Position numbers and translations under genes: made by a program
Assembly: GCA_903863885.1 (NCBI GenBank)
Contig: CAIPEB010000774.1
Span: 1 to 37,508 of the forward strand
From: an uncultured Planctomycetaceae bacterium
Lineage (GTDB): Bacteria > Planctomycetota > Planctomycetia > Pirellulales > Pirellulaceae
Reading direction: 5' to 3'
DNA length: 37,508 bases
Notes under the pieces: generated by a model
What the model saw: only the letters and a program-made list of their open reading frames with translations
Told to the model about the DNA's origin: nothing
Databases searched by the model: none
In this document: positions 15,750 through 25,900 of the stretch, piece by piece
How the letters are laid out: every line of letters starts with the position of its first letter
Position numbering within the stretch: the stretch's first letter is position 1

Positions 15750-18700
15750 ATGAACAATCGTCATGTGCCGGTGCTCGCGGTCTTGATGGCGGCGGCGGGA
15801 GGCGTGGCCCATTCCGCCTTCAACCCGGGGGACATCGCTCGCCCGGAGGTGGTCGTGCCCGTGTTGGAGCAGTCCCCGAACGTGGCGGAGGGTATCGGGA
15901 GCACCGCGTGGGCGAAAGCGGCGAAGTTGTTCGGGTTCACGCGCATCGCGAACGGGATGCCCGCAGTCCACCATACGGAACTCTGGCTTGCGAGGGACGA
16001 TCAGGCGCTCTACGCCGCGTTCGTATGCCATCTCCCCTCTGGCGTGAAGCCCAGAGCCGAGAAGAAGGGCAGGGACATCGCGGTCTGGGAGGATGACTCC
16101 GTGGAGTTCTACCTCGCAATGCCGGATGCGAAGGACGACAAGGACTACTGGCAATTCTCGGTCTCCGCGGGAGGCGCCACGTGGGACGGCAAGTGCGCAA
16201 AGGTCACGTGGAACGGGGACTGGCAGGCGTCGGCGAAGGTCGAGGATGGGCGATGGCACGCCGTCATGCGAATTCCCTTCAAGTCGCTGGAATTGAGCGT
16301 CCCACTCCCACCGACCCTCAGGTTCGCCGCGTCGCGGACGGTTATCTCTCCCGACACCGAGCAGCAATCGCTGATCCACGTCTCCCCCACGGCGTTCTTC
16401 GACGTGCCGGAGAAGATGGGGCTGCTCACGCTCGCGGCGAACACCCCGGCGGTCTCGTTGACGGCCAAGGGCAACTTCTCCGAGGGCGACGTCTCGCTCG
16501 TCGCGGAGGGACTCGTCCTCCCGCCGGACAAGTACGCCGACTCCTCGCTCACACTCATCGGCAAGGACGGGAAAGTCGTCGCGATCGACACCCAGCAGGC
16601 CCGCTTCGACTCCCGCTCCGTCACGCACAACATCCGCGGACTTCCGAACGGGGAATATAAGCTCCGATACACCTACGGCAAGGCGGTGAAGATCATCCCC
16701 GCAGCCTACTACGGAGGCGGCGGCGAGATACCCAACGGCCCCGCCGACGTCGCCGAGCGTGAGAAGACCCGCGTCTTCCTCATCGAGTGGCCGCTCTCGG
16801 TGCAAGTCACCCTCGCCGTGAAGCCGATCGTCAAGCTGAAGGACTGCGGGCAAACGCTCTCGCTCACTCTCGAGACCACGGGGAAGGTCGGCAATCCCGA
16901 CTTGCTCAGATACGTCGTCAGCGTGCAGAGTCTTGCCGGCGAGAAGCTCGCCGACATCGGCGCGACGCCCTTCAAGAGTGGAGCGTTGTTCGAATCGCCC
17001 CTCCCGAAGCTGCAGGAGCTCACCAAGTACAACCTCCGCATCGCGGTCATGGAGGGCGACAACCTGGTGACGCAGCAGCTTGCCACGTTTGCCACCCCGG
17101 CGGAGCCCCGCTGGCTGGGAACGAAAGAGGGAGAGATCGACGGCGTCCCTGAGCCATGGACTCCCGTCCAGCTCAGTGGCCGAACTGCCGAGGTCTGGGG
17201 GCGCAAGTACACGTTCAATGACGGCCCCGCCCCCAGCAGCGTCGTCTCGCAGGAGAAAGAGCTCCTCGCCTCCCCGTGCAGAATCGAGCTCGACCCGAGA
17301 CCGAGCGATTGGAAGCTCGTCTCGTCCCGGACCGAGGGCAAGGGACCTGCGACCGCGGTCTTTCAATGGGAGAGCGTCGGCGGGCCGGTCAGGTACACTG
17401 CCGAGACGCGCGTCGAGTTCGACGGAGCGGTCCGCATGGATGTCACCGTTCCCTCAGGCGCATCGGTGAGCCGCATGGCCTTCGAGATGCCGTGCCGGAA
17501 GGATGCGGCACAGTACGTACATCGCGGTCCGGTGAGCTGGGGAGGCATGTATTCGGCATACAGCCTCCCCAAGCAGAAGGAAACCTACTCAGCCACACGC
17601 AACGTCAATACGGGAGTCTTCTACTTCCTCAACGACTGGGCCGGACTGGGTTGGATGGACGGCATGCCCTTTGCCTGGAGGCTCCGAGAACCTGAATCGG
17701 CGATCGAGATCGTCCCCGGCGCGCACGACGCCCTCTTCAGAGTGAACTACATTGATGACCCGAAGGTCTACACCCTGGACAGGACGTTCACCATCGGCAT
17801 GCAAGCAGTCCCCGCGCGCCCGATGCCGGACGAACTGCCCCGCATGAGGTCCTACTGCAGCTACATGTACGGCGACGAGGACCCCAAGCGAAGCCCGGCC
17901 TGGTTCTCCACCGCCGAGTACGTCTCCGACGGAAACGTGGATATGAAGCAGGGGAGCGCGGAGATTTGGGTGAAGCCTGCATTCGACCCCGCGACGCACA
18001 ACGACGCCGAGAACTTCCTGGAAATTTCCCACGGGCGGAACCACCAGTTCTTCCTCCGGTGGGAGCCGGGCAGTGGAATAACCTACCTCTCCGACGTCTG
18101 GGGCGCGAAGATCACAAAGAAGTCCGGTATCGACGTCAAGCCGGGCCAATGGACGCACGTCGCGGCTACCTGGGACGACAAGGCCATCCGCCTCTTCGTG
18201 GACGGGAAGGAGGCGGCCTCCGACCCAACCAGCCTCCGCTCGCACATGCGTGTATTCCCCGTGAAGATATACGCGGGCGGCAACAAGGTGCACGTGGACG
18301 GCCTCCGCATTTCCGCGAAGCCCAGGATCGCTTTCGATATCTCAGCGCCGCCGGTCGCCGACGCCGATACCCTCCTCTGCGACAACTTCGAGAAGTGGGA
18401 GTGGGTCAACGGCCGGATGGCGTTTATCCCCGACAAGGGCAGCCTTGAGACCGAGGGAGGGTACTTCTCCCCGGACATGGTCCGGGCCTCCGGCAAGTGG
18501 GGCGAAGGCATCGGCCCGATGGCCGCGCCCGTCAAGAGCCTGGTCCAGGGCGTCGCGTTCGTGGGCATGAAGCAGATGCAATATCACTCCCAGTACGTGG
18601 ACCAGTGTTTCGCCGGCTTGCACATAGAGAACGAGCCTGCTTTCAAGGCCGGGATCAAGGCCGCCCACGACGCGGGCATGAGCGTCATGCTCTACCTGTC

Positions 18701-19670
18701 CAACAGCGTATCCACGTACGACCCGATGTGGTACGCATACGCCGATGACTGGCTTATCGAGCCGCGCGGGACGCCCTTCCGCCCCGACTTCCGGCTTGAT
18801 GAGGCGGGCTATCAAGCCTGTCCTCGCGGCGGATACTTCGAATACTGGCTGTACCGACTCGGGAAGATGATGGACGAGTACGGACACGACGGCTACTTCC
18901 TCGACGGACGCATGTATACGACCTGCGGGAATGCCAGGCACGGCTGCGGCGCCACCAACTTCGAAGGAGAGCTCGTCCCCCGGGCTGACATCTGGGACGG
19001 ACGGATCAGAAGCTGGAAGATGCTGAACGTAATCAAGAAGAGAGGAGGTCTCTGGTATCAGCACGACAGCGGATTACGCGACGCACCGACCTGCTTTTTC
19101 GCGGACTACGTCTGGGACGGCGAGCAGTTCATGGGCACGACTCTGGACGGGCGCAATCGCCTCGATGTGATGCCACTCGACTCCTTCCGCATTCTCATGA
19201 GCGGCAACAAGTTCGGTCTGCCGACCACGAACTCGGCCTACGCCTATTCCCCGCTGATCCCGATTGAGAACTGCACCTACTCCTTCGTCCACGGGACGAC
19301 ATGGAACATGACGTACCGGATCGACGAGGCCCTTACCTTGTGGCCGTTCTGGAAGGCGCAGGATGAATTCGGCGCGACCCTGAAGAACTTCAGGGGGTAC
19401 TGGTACGACAGTCCCCCCGCCCTGAGTGCGCCGAACGACCTGGTGAAGGCATCCGCCCATGTGCAGAAGGGGAAAGCCCTCCTTATGCTCGCGAACTTCA
19501 ATGAGTCGTCCGTGAGCGGCGAGGTAAAGCTGAACCTGAAGTCACTCGGGCTGAGCAAGCCCAGGGTCCGGGACGCTTTCTCGAAGGCGCCGGTCGAAGT
19601 GACCGGCGGAGACACCATCGCGGTCTCCATCAAGGGCTTCAGGCAGGCGTGGTACCTGCTAGAGGAGTAA
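15750..19670 (+). CDS. Large secreted CBM9-LamG-TIM-type putative glycoside hydrolase (GH123/DUF6067-like)
   Basis: From the ATG at 15750 the protein has 1306 residues; AAGGAA lies upstream and a signal peptide starts directly. In order, I see a CBM9-like beta-sandwich (about 30-210: AVWEDDSVEFYLA, ARDDQALYAAFVC) and beta-rich linker domains. A sandwich region (about 480-690, VFYFLNDWAGLGWMDGM) resembles the N-terminal part of GH123/DUF6067 proteins. A LamG/concanavalin-like domain follows (about 730-870, GSAEIWVKP, WTHVAATWDDKAIRLFVDG). A barrel-like region spans about 930-1190 (AGMSVMLYLSN, YGHDGYFLDGRMYTT) and a C-terminal beta domain ends the protein. The LamG module sits between the two halves of the presumed catalytic unit, which is unusual. 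Leucine codons look strongly CTC-biased compared with neighbours, a possible sign of transfer (by eye). GH123 is beta-N-acetylgalactosaminidase, but the assignment here is tentative. Confidence 0.75.
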   Translation: MNNRHVPVLAVLMAAAGGVAHSAFNPGDIARPEVVVPVLEQSPNVAEGIGSTAWAKAAKLFGFTRIANGMPAVHHTELWLARDDQALYAAFVCHLPSGVKPRAEKKGRDIAVWEDDSVEFYLAMPDAKDDKDYWQFSVSAGGATWDGKCAKVTWNGDWQASAKVEDGRWHAVMRIPFKSLELSVPLPPTLRFAASRTVISPDTEQQSLIHVSPTAFFDVPEKMGLLTLAANTPAVSLTAKGNFSEGDVSLVAEGLVLPPDKYADSSLTLIGKDGKVVAIDTQQARFDSRSVTHNIRGLPNGEYKLRYTYGKAVKIIPAAYYGGGGEIPNGPADVAEREKTRVFLIEWPLSVQVTLAVKPIVKLKDCGQTLSLTLETTGKVGNPDLLRYVVSVQSLAGEKLADIGATPFKSGALFESPLPKLQELTKYNLRIAVMEGDNLVTQQLATFATPAEPRWLGTKEGEIDGVPEPWTPVQLSGRTAEVWGRKYTFNDGPAPSSVVSQEKELLASPCRIELDPRPSDWKLVSSRTEGKGPATAVFQWESVGGPVRYTAETRVEFDGAVRMDVTVPSGASVSRMAFEMPCRKDAAQYVHRGPVSWGGMYSAYSLPKQKETYSATRNVNTGVFYFLNDWAGLGWMDGMPFAWRLREPESAIEIVPGAHDALFRVNYIDDPKVYTLDRTFTIGMQAVPARPMPDELPRMRSYCSYMYGDEDPKRSPAWFSTAEYVSDGNVDMKQGSAEIWVKPAFDPATHNDAENFLEISHGRNHQFFLRWEPGSGITYLSDVWGAKITKKSGIDVKPGQWTHVAATWDDKAIRLFVDGKEAASDPTSLRSHMRVFPVKIYAGGNKVHVDGLRISAKPRIAFDISAPPVADADTLLCDNFEKWEWVNGRMAFIPDKGSLETEGGYFSPDMVRASGKWGEGIGPMAAPVKSLVQGVAFVGMKQMQYHSQYVDQCFAGLHIENEPAFKAGIKAAHDAGMSVMLYLSNSVSTYDPMWYAYADDWLIEPRGTPFRPDFRLDEAGYQACPRGGYFEYWLYRLGKMMDEYGHDGYFLDGRMYTTCGNARHGCGATNFEGELVPRADIWDGRIRSWKMLNVIKKRGGLWYQHDSGLRDAPTCFFADYVWDGEQFMGTTLDGRNRLDVMPLDSFRILMSGNKFGLPTTNSAYAYSPLIPIENCTYSFVHGTTWNMTYRIDEALTLWPFWKAQDEFGATLKNFRGYWYDSPPALSAPNDLVKASAHVQKGKALLMLANFNESSVSGEVKLNLKSLGLSKPRVRDAFSKAPVEVTGGDTIAVSIKGFRQAWYLLEE

Positions 19671-19689
19671 CAGGCGAACGGCGCCCCGA

Positions 19690-19706
19690 ATTCAGACACC
19701 CTGAAT
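19690..19706. repeat. Palindromic 15-mer repeat, copy 1
   Basis: ATTCAG-ACACC-CTGAAT is an inverted repeat with 6-base arms, 19 bases after the stop codon of the CBM9-LamG gene. Its core TCAGACACCCTGAAT (19692-19706) recurs exactly at 20955-20969. It could be an operator, a weak hairpin or a dispersed repeat. The rest of the 19671-19904 gap shows no supported gene. Confidence 0.4.
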
Positions 19707-19904
19707 CTCTGCAAAGCGGCCACGACACCAACGGGAGACACCGTGACCGCCCTGCGCAACCTGCGGCACTGGCAGGAACGCGGTACCTGATCTGCGAGAT
19801 CTGGTACGAGCACGGCAACGGATTTCCTCTCCGCTGCCGCCTCCAGCGCGCAGTTGTCGATCAGATCAAGCGGCAGCGGGTGAACGAAGGTGGCAAAACG
19901 ACCG

Positions 19905-20909
19905 TCATTCCGGTGCCGAAAACTCCTTCCAACGCCTCTCCAATTCGACACCAGTGAGCCGTAGCGGATGGACGAGAATCCGGTAGGCCAAGGCAAAACT
20001 CTGGCCGGCCTTGACCGTGTACGGTTCACTCCACAGTGGACTCGGACTGAAATAGCCAAACGGGATCTTGTCCTCGAGCACCGCATGCCATTGTGTCGGG
20101 TGTCGCAGAGATGAAGGATGCTCGAGGATTGCGAGCCCTGCCGGCTGGCCGCTGCCGCTGCAGACCAGGCTCAGATCCATCCAGCGTGCGTGCTGCCCGT
20201 GCAGGTTCTTGGCCAACGCATTCGCCGCAACGGGAACGTCTTCTCGTCCTTCACCGTCGATCAGCCGCCAATCTCGCGTGTCACTGGCCATGCGCGCGGA
20301 CAATCCTGCGTAACCGCCACCGGCCGTGCCGCCTTGGAACAGCAGGTCGTGATCTCCGGCCTTAAACGTGCTGCGCCAATCAACGGCGTAGCCGCCTTGA
20401 TCGTCCGGTGCCGAAACGCAAATCAACCGCGTTTCTTGCAGCACGGCCGGCTCAGCGGGCTTGTGATAGGCGAGGTTCAATTGGATGCGGGCCGAGAAAT
20501 CCTCAGCTGCGCTGACTTGGGCGGAAACGACTTCGGTCAGACCTTCGGAACGGCCGGTCTTTCCGTCTTCCTCCCAATAGTTCACACCGTTGATACTCTT
20601 CCAGGAGAACCACAGTCCATGGTGCCAAGGGTGATCGGCTGGACTGTTCCAGACCAGGGAGACGCCATCGAGCAGGCCCAGCGGATCGAAATACGGCTTG
20701 GCGACATCCGAGCCATAGTGCAATGTCCACACGACACGCGAGAAGTTCAGCAGCGTCAGCGTGCCCTCTTCTTTCTGCCACGACAACTTACGTTCACCGG
20801 CGGGCAGGATCGGCACGCGCAGTGGTTCGGCGGCCGGAGCAACGACTGCAGCGATCAGGAGCAGTACAGCCAGTGTGACGATGACCGGCCGGGTTCTGTG
20901 TGATGTCAT
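19905..20909 (-). CDS. DUF6807 (PmoA-like) secreted protein
   Basis: The protein has 334 residues with a clear signal peptide (residues 1-27, ending VVAPAAEP). The remainder is a mostly beta protein with the DUF6807 pattern: a central HPWHHGLWFSW near residues 93-103, GVNYWEEDG, RWMDLSLVCSG and a closing SFALAYRILVHPLRL. These proteins are often annotated PmoA family in planctomycetes and verrucomicrobia, although they have nothing to do with methane oxidation. They cluster with glycosidases and sugar oxidoreductases. The fold is probably mutarotase-like; the reaction is unknown. AAGGAAAG precedes the ATG at 20909. It converges with the CBM9-LamG gene and is 166 bases downstream of the GH29 gene, with its own possible promoter in between. 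Confidence 0.85.
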   Translation of the reverse strand: MTSHRTRPVIVTLAVLLLIAAVVAPAAEPLRVPILPAGERKLSWQKEEGTLTLLNFSRVVWTLHYGSDVAKPYFDPLGLLDGVSLVWNSPADHPWHHGLWFSWKSINGVNYWEEDGKTGRSEGLTEVVSAQVSAAEDFSARIQLNLAYHKPAEPAVLQETRLICVSAPDDQGGYAVDWRSTFKAGDHDLLFQGGTAGGGYAGLSARMASDTRDWRLIDGEGREDVPVAANALAKNLHGQHARWMDLSLVCSGSGQPAGLAILEHPSSLRHPTQWHAVLEDKIPFGYFSPSPLWSEPYTVKAGQSFALAYRILVHPLRLTGVELERRWKEFSAPE

Positions 20910-20954
20910 GGTCTTTCCTTTTCCTGACGGCGGCTCTTTCTGTGTTGGCCAACC

Positions 20955-20969
20955 TCAGACACCCTGAAT
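20955..20969. repeat. Palindromic 15-mer repeat, copy 2
   Basis: TCAGACACCCTGAAT is identical to 19692-19706; here only the inner TCAG/CTGA arms pair. It lies 46 bases upstream of the DUF6807 start codon, in the presumed 5' untranslated region, a position suited to an operator. A 15-base match within a window of this length can arise by chance. Confidence 0.4.
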
Positions 20970-21002
20970 TTGCGGACGGCGCAGGCACGGTCGGCCAGGG
21001 AG

Positions 21003-21032
21003 ATAATACTCCAGTTTCATGGGACCTATCAG
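21003..21032 (-). promoter_or_regulatory. Candidate promoter of the DUF6807 gene
   Basis: On the minus strand CTGATA (21027-21032) and TATTAT (21003-21008) are separated by 18 bases, giving 4 of 6 and 5 of 6 matches to the sigma-70 boxes. The -10 box is framed by the palindrome GGAG/CTCC (20999-21012). The transcript would start near 20996, about 87 bases before the ATG. Weak support. Confidence 0.3.
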
Positions 21033-21075
21033 GCGCACTTCAGAAGTGGTGAGCCCGCTGAGAATGGGGTGCTGC

Positions 21076-22410
21076 TCATCGAGGCATGGAGTTTCCGCCC
21101 GCGCTGTAGATCGCGAATCGAGCGATGGACACCGGCCCGTTCGATTTGAGGCAGCGGAACCGCCACTGGCCCGATTCCACCGGCTCGAATTGGTCTATCT
21201 TCTTGTGGCCGACCGCCGTGCCCTTGACGATCTCTTTCCACTCGCCGTTGACCTGCGCCTCGATCACATACTCCAACACGCGCTCGCCCTGCGCGATGTC
21301 CTCCATGAGTATGACATGGTCCACCGGACGCACCGCGGTCGAGCCCAATTCGAGCGTGCCGCCGTCGCCCGAGGTCGCGGCCAAGGCGGACTCGAAACGC
21401 CGCCGGATCTCCGCGCCGAATTCTGCCGCGCGTTTCGCGTCCGCTTCGGGAATCCGGCCCGACGTATCTGGCGTCAGGTTCAACAGCAGGTTCGCGCCCC
21501 GCCCCACCGACCGGTAGTAGATATCCATAAGCTGGTCGAGCGTCTTGATGGTATCTTCGTTCTTCGTGTTCCAGAACCAATTCTGCCGCATGGACACGTC
21601 GCATTCGCTGGGCAACCACACGTCGCCAAAGGGCGTGCTGTCGGCGGCCGTCGCGCCGCGTTGCGCCGCGTCCTTCGTTGTGCAGTTCCACGCCGGATAC
21701 GGCGCGAGTCCGTCCTCGTTTCCCACCCAGCGGATCGTCGCGTATTTTCCCTGGAATATCACCGCGTTGGGCGCGTGTTGCCGGAGGATATCACCCACCT
21801 CGATGACGTTGCTGCCGTCGAACCAGACCTCGAACATGTCGCCGTACTTGGACAGCACCTCGGTCAATTGCTGCCGGTAGACAGTATCGTATTTCGCCTG
21901 CAAGTCGGGCGTCGCGCACTTGCCGGAGGTCTGCGCGCCGAACGTGTCGTCGCGCGGGCTGAGGTATACCCCCAGCTTCATGCCGCGTTTCTTGCACGAG
22001 GCGCTCAGGTCCGCCAGGACGTCTCCTTTTCCGCCGCGCCAGGCCGTGTTCTTGATGGAGTAATCGGTCGTGTCAGTCCGCCACATACAGAAGCCGCCTA
22101 CGTGTTTGGCCACGAACACGATGTACTTCGCGCCCATGCTCTCCGCGACGCGGACCCATTGGTCCGTGTCCATCTTGTCCGGCGTGATCTTGTCAAGCGG
22201 CGTGTCGCGCCGGTCGTATTCGGAATCCTGCCAGGTGTTCGGCGCGAAGTGGATAAACATGCCGATCTCGGCATCCTGCCACGCTACCTGCCCTGGCGAC
22301 GGCGTCGCGCACGGTACGTTTGCATCCTCGGCAAACGCATGGAAGGCCGCGAGTAAAACAACGGCCGGCGCGGCAATCTTCCCCATTGTCCTCGTCGAGC
22401 GATTCGTCAT
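21076..22410 (-). CDS. GH29 alpha-L-fucosidase
   Basis: From the ATG at 22410 the protein has 444 residues with a signal peptide (residues 1-27, ending AAFHAFA). The GH29 barrel opens with QDAEIGMFIHFAPNTW and runs to about residue 320: AKYIVFVAKHVGGFCMW, GMKLGVYLSPRD and EVWFDGSNV, where D198 is the expected nucleophile. LLLNLTPDTSGRIPEAD closes the barrel, and a C-terminal beta-sandwich (about 340-440) follows. GH29 enzymes cleave terminal alpha-L-fucose with retention; the subfamily cannot be fixed by eye. I chose 22410 because GAGG lies 6 bases upstream; the ATG at 22422, four codons earlier, lacks such a site. The enzyme pairs naturally with the GH95-like gene in the same block. Confidence 0.93.
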   Translation of the reverse strand: MTNRSTRTMGKIAAPAVVLLAAFHAFAEDANVPCATPSPGQVAWQDAEIGMFIHFAPNTWQDSEYDRRDTPLDKITPDKMDTDQWVRVAESMGAKYIVFVAKHVGGFCMWRTDTTDYSIKNTAWRGGKGDVLADLSASCKKRGMKLGVYLSPRDDTFGAQTSGKCATPDLQAKYDTVYRQQLTEVLSKYGDMFEVWFDGSNVIEVGDILRQHAPNAVIFQGKYATIRWVGNEDGLAPYPAWNCTTKDAAQRGATAADSTPFGDVWLPSECDVSMRQNWFWNTKNEDTIKTLDQLMDIYYRSVGRGANLLLNLTPDTSGRIPEADAKRAAEFGAEIRRRFESALAATSGDGGTLELGSTAVRPVDHVILMEDIAQGERVLEYVIEAQVNGEWKEIVKGTAVGHKKIDQFEPVESGQWRFRCLKSNGPVSIARFAIYSAGGNSMPR

Positions 22411-22514
22411 GGCAGGCCTCATTCATGGGTGGGTGCGCTCATTCGCAAAAGACAACGAGACGATTGTGACACCATCGAAACCCCTTCCGCAAGGCAGCAC
22501 ACGCAGGTCTTTTC

Positions 22515-22921
22515 TTAATAACCCTGCGCCTCCAGGAGAGCATAGAAATCGGTCGGCACGGGTGCGACCGGCTTTCCCGTTACAGTCGTCCAATTGGCAA
22601 CTGCGCCATGGAAAAGTGGGTCCCGTTGTCGAGGGCGCGGAGGACGGGGGCATCCGCCTGCGTGCCCCATGACTAATTCATCGCAAGAGTCTCGCTGTTC
22701 TTCCAGCAAGTTGGTAACGATCCAGGCACACTCGTTCTTGTCTCCCGCCACCGGCGACGTCAGGTAGTCGTCATAGACGACGCCGATTCTTTTGCTTCAG
22801 TCGAGGTTCATGGGGCATTTCTCACCATTCAAGACAGGCATTCCGTCGGGTGTGCTCGCCGTGGCAGGGCAGGTAATACCGCGGTTGAGTACATTCGGTG
22901 TGCCGGAAGGCTTAACCCATA
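22515..22921 (-). pseudogene. Possible remnant of a protein-coding gene with in-frame stop and frameshift
   Basis: The 511 bases between the GH29 gene and the 1577-residue kinase hold no intact gene. One minus-strand frame is open from the kinase stop codon to 22515 except for a single TGA at 22797-22799. Before the TGA it reads like a protein ending GEKCPMNLD; after it comes KRIGVVYDDYLTSPVAGDK and then WIVTNLLEEQRDS. Near 22660 a protein-like stretch continues in another frame (QADAPVLRALDNGTHFSMAQ). No start codon with a ribosome-binding site is evident and I do not recognise the family. A decayed gene is the simplest reading; non-coding sequence that happens to be open is the alternative. 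Confidence 0.3.
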
Positions 22922-25900
22922 CTACGTCTCGGCCCTTCCCGCCGAGTCAGTACGCTGAGGGGGCTGCGCAACGGCCGCTTGAAACCGGTTGAACTGCACA
23001 CACAATTCTGCCAAAGACGCGACGGCCGCGGGCAAGTCCCCGGCCAGAGCCACCTGCTCTAATTCGAACGCAACGCGGCTAAGTCGTTCGCCGCCGACGT
23101 TGGAAGCTGCACCTTTTATGGCATGTGCGGTGCGTTTGGCGGCGGCCACGTCTCCCGAGTTCAACGATCGGCGCAGGGACTCGATCTGCGCGGGGATCGA
23201 TTCCAGGAAATGGACCAGGATGCGATCCGATAGCGATTCGTCGCCCATCATTCGAGCCAGCAGGCTCGCCCGATCGAAGACGGGTAAGCCTTGGTCAGGT
23301 TCGCTCGCCAGCGCCAGGGATGCCGAGACGTCCGATCGGGCCTCAGTTGCGTACGGAGGCAACCATGCATTCAACGCTTCCACGAGCGCCTGGGGTGACA
23401 CGGGTTTGCTTACGTACCCATTCATGCCGGCTTCCAGGCAGCGTTCGCGGTCGCCCCGCATGGCGTTGGCGGTCATCGCGATCACAGGAACCTGGTGATT
23501 CAATACGGCCGATTGAGGATTGCGGATGATGCGAGTGGCCTCCAAGCCGTCGATTCCCGGCATCTGCATATCCATCAGCACCAAGTCATAGGGCAAAGTC
23601 TTAAGCAACTCCACGGCTTCGGCACCGTCGCCGACGGCATCCGCACGCAGTCCCAGTTTTCGCAGGATGCCCAGGGCAACATCCTGGTTGACCGCGTTGT
23701 CCTCCACGACCAGGATTCTCGCTCCGCGACTGCGAATCGCCGGTAAAGCCGTTGGCGAAAACCCGGCTGAGAAGGCGGCGCCGGCGGGCAAGTCGCGCGT
23801 TGACTGCCGATCGAGACGGACAGTGAACCAGAACTCCGAACCCACTCCCAATTCGCTGGTCACGCCGATCTTCCCACCCATCAACTCCGCCAGGTCCTTG
23901 GCGATGGCCAGCCCCAGACCGGTGCCACCATAGCGGCGCGTGGTCGAGGCATCCGCCTGCGTGAACTTCTGAAAGAGCCTCTGTTGCTGTTCCGGCGAAA
24001 TACCGATTCCCGTGTCCCGCACGGAAAAACGGAGCAGGAAGTCGGTTTCCGTTTGTTCGAGCAGACTGGTTTGCAGACAGATTTCGCCGCGTTCCGTGAA
24101 CTTCACCGCGTTCCCTACCAGATTCGAGAGGATCTGGCGCAGGCGTCCGGGGTCGCCGCAGACACGGGTCGGCACGTTCAGATCGACCTTTCGCTTTAGA
24201 ACCAGCCCCTTCTCATGGGCTTGCAGGACCAGCGGCGCGGTAAGTTCGTCCAGCACGATCGGCAATTCAAAGTCGACGGCCTCCAGTTCGAGTCTGCCGG
24301 CTTCGATCCTTGAAAAGTCCAGAATATCGTTCAACAAGGCCAGCAGCGCCTCGCCGCTGGCGTGAATCGTGTGGGCGTAGCGACGCTGCTCGGCATTCAG
24401 TGGCGTATCCAGCAGCAACCCGGTCATACCGATCACGCCGTTCATGGGGGTACGGATCTCGTGGCTCATGTTTGCCAGAAACTCGCTCTTGGCGGAACTG
24501 GCTGCCTCGGCGCGCTCGGCCAACTCCTGCGCCCTGGCCGTGGCCTGCTGCAATTGCAGGTTGGTTTCCAGTAAAGCCAATTCCGCGTGCTTCCGCTCCG
24601 TGATATCGCGCGTAATCCCGAGCAGTTCCACGAACCGGCCGTCGCGGTCATACATTGCAGTCGCCGTCACCTCAGTCCAGATGACCGAACCATCTCTGTG
24701 CCGGCCCTGCAATTCCAGAGTCCGAAAACCCAGGGGAAGCCCTGCCTGCAAATTCGCGCGAGCGTCGACAAGCCCCTGCCTTATAATGGCCACGGACTCT
24801 GGAGCGTAAATATCCTCCAAGGGCGTTTCGATGGTCTCTTCCGGCGTATAGCCTCGCAGCCTCTCGATCGACGGGCTGACATAGGTGAATTTGCCGTCAA
24901 GATTCATGGTCCAGATCACGTCGAGCGAGTTGTCGGCCAGCAAACGGTGTCGCTGCTCGCTGGTCCGCAACCGATCCTCCATCTCCTTATGCTGGGTGAT
25001 GTCCTCAATCAGTGCCAGGAACAAACTACCTCTCTCTGCCTCGACCACGACGCGAGCGATCGTGATGTTGGCCCACACCAATGAGCCGTCCGGGCAAACG
25101 TAGCGTTTCTTCATCTGGACGCGGGACAGTTCCCCGGACTCCAGCTTCGCCATGTTATCAAGCTGTTCTTGCACGTCGTCCGGATGGGTAATCTGCATCC
25201 AGTTGAGCGTGGCCAGTTCCTCCCGCGTACGCCCGATGATCTGCGTGAGACGTTCGTTCACTTCAAGCAACTGTCCCGTCAATCCAACGAACAGAGATAC
25301 GCCGAGCGGCGACTGTTCGAACATTGCTCGGAATTTTTCTTCGGATTGCTTCACCAGCGCCAGCGATTCGGCGACGCGTTCTTGCGCCGTCACAAGATCG
25401 GCGGTGCGCTGCGTCACCTTCCGTTCCAATTCGACGTTCCATTCACGCATCCGTTCCTCCATCGCGCGGCGCTCGGTAACGTCCTCCTTAACCGCCACGA
25501 AATGCGTGATGTTACCGGCATCATCACGCACCGGAGCGATAGCCGTCGCTTCCCAAGAGAGTTCGCCGTTCTTTCGACGGTTACAAAACTCACCCCGCCA
25601 GACTTTACCCGCCGTAATCTCGCTCCACAGTTGTGCGTAGAATTCACGGCTGTGAACTCCGGATGTCAAGGATCGCGGCTGCTGCTCGTAAACCTCCTGC
25701 AAGCTGTACCCGGAAGCTTGCTCCCAGGCGGGGTTGACGTACTCGATGCGTCCGTTACGGTCGGTGATCATGATCATCGTGGGGCTGTACTTGACCGCCT
25801 GGGACAGCTTGCGCAGCGTCTCTTCCGCTTCCTTGCGTTCGGTAATATCGCGTGCCAGAACGACACATTGACGCTGTCCGTGGAGGTCGAAACTGCCGAT

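Noticed and set aside
15573-17366. A 597-codon open frame on the minus strand opposite the CBM9-LamG gene
   Set aside because: Antisense to recognisable CBM9 and linker domains; low-complexity Arg-rich product and no ribosome-binding site.
19671-19904. Open frames in the gap between the CBM9-LamG and DUF6807 genes
   Set aside because: Frames on both strands run in from neighbouring genes and show no recognisable protein; only the palindromic repeat was kept.
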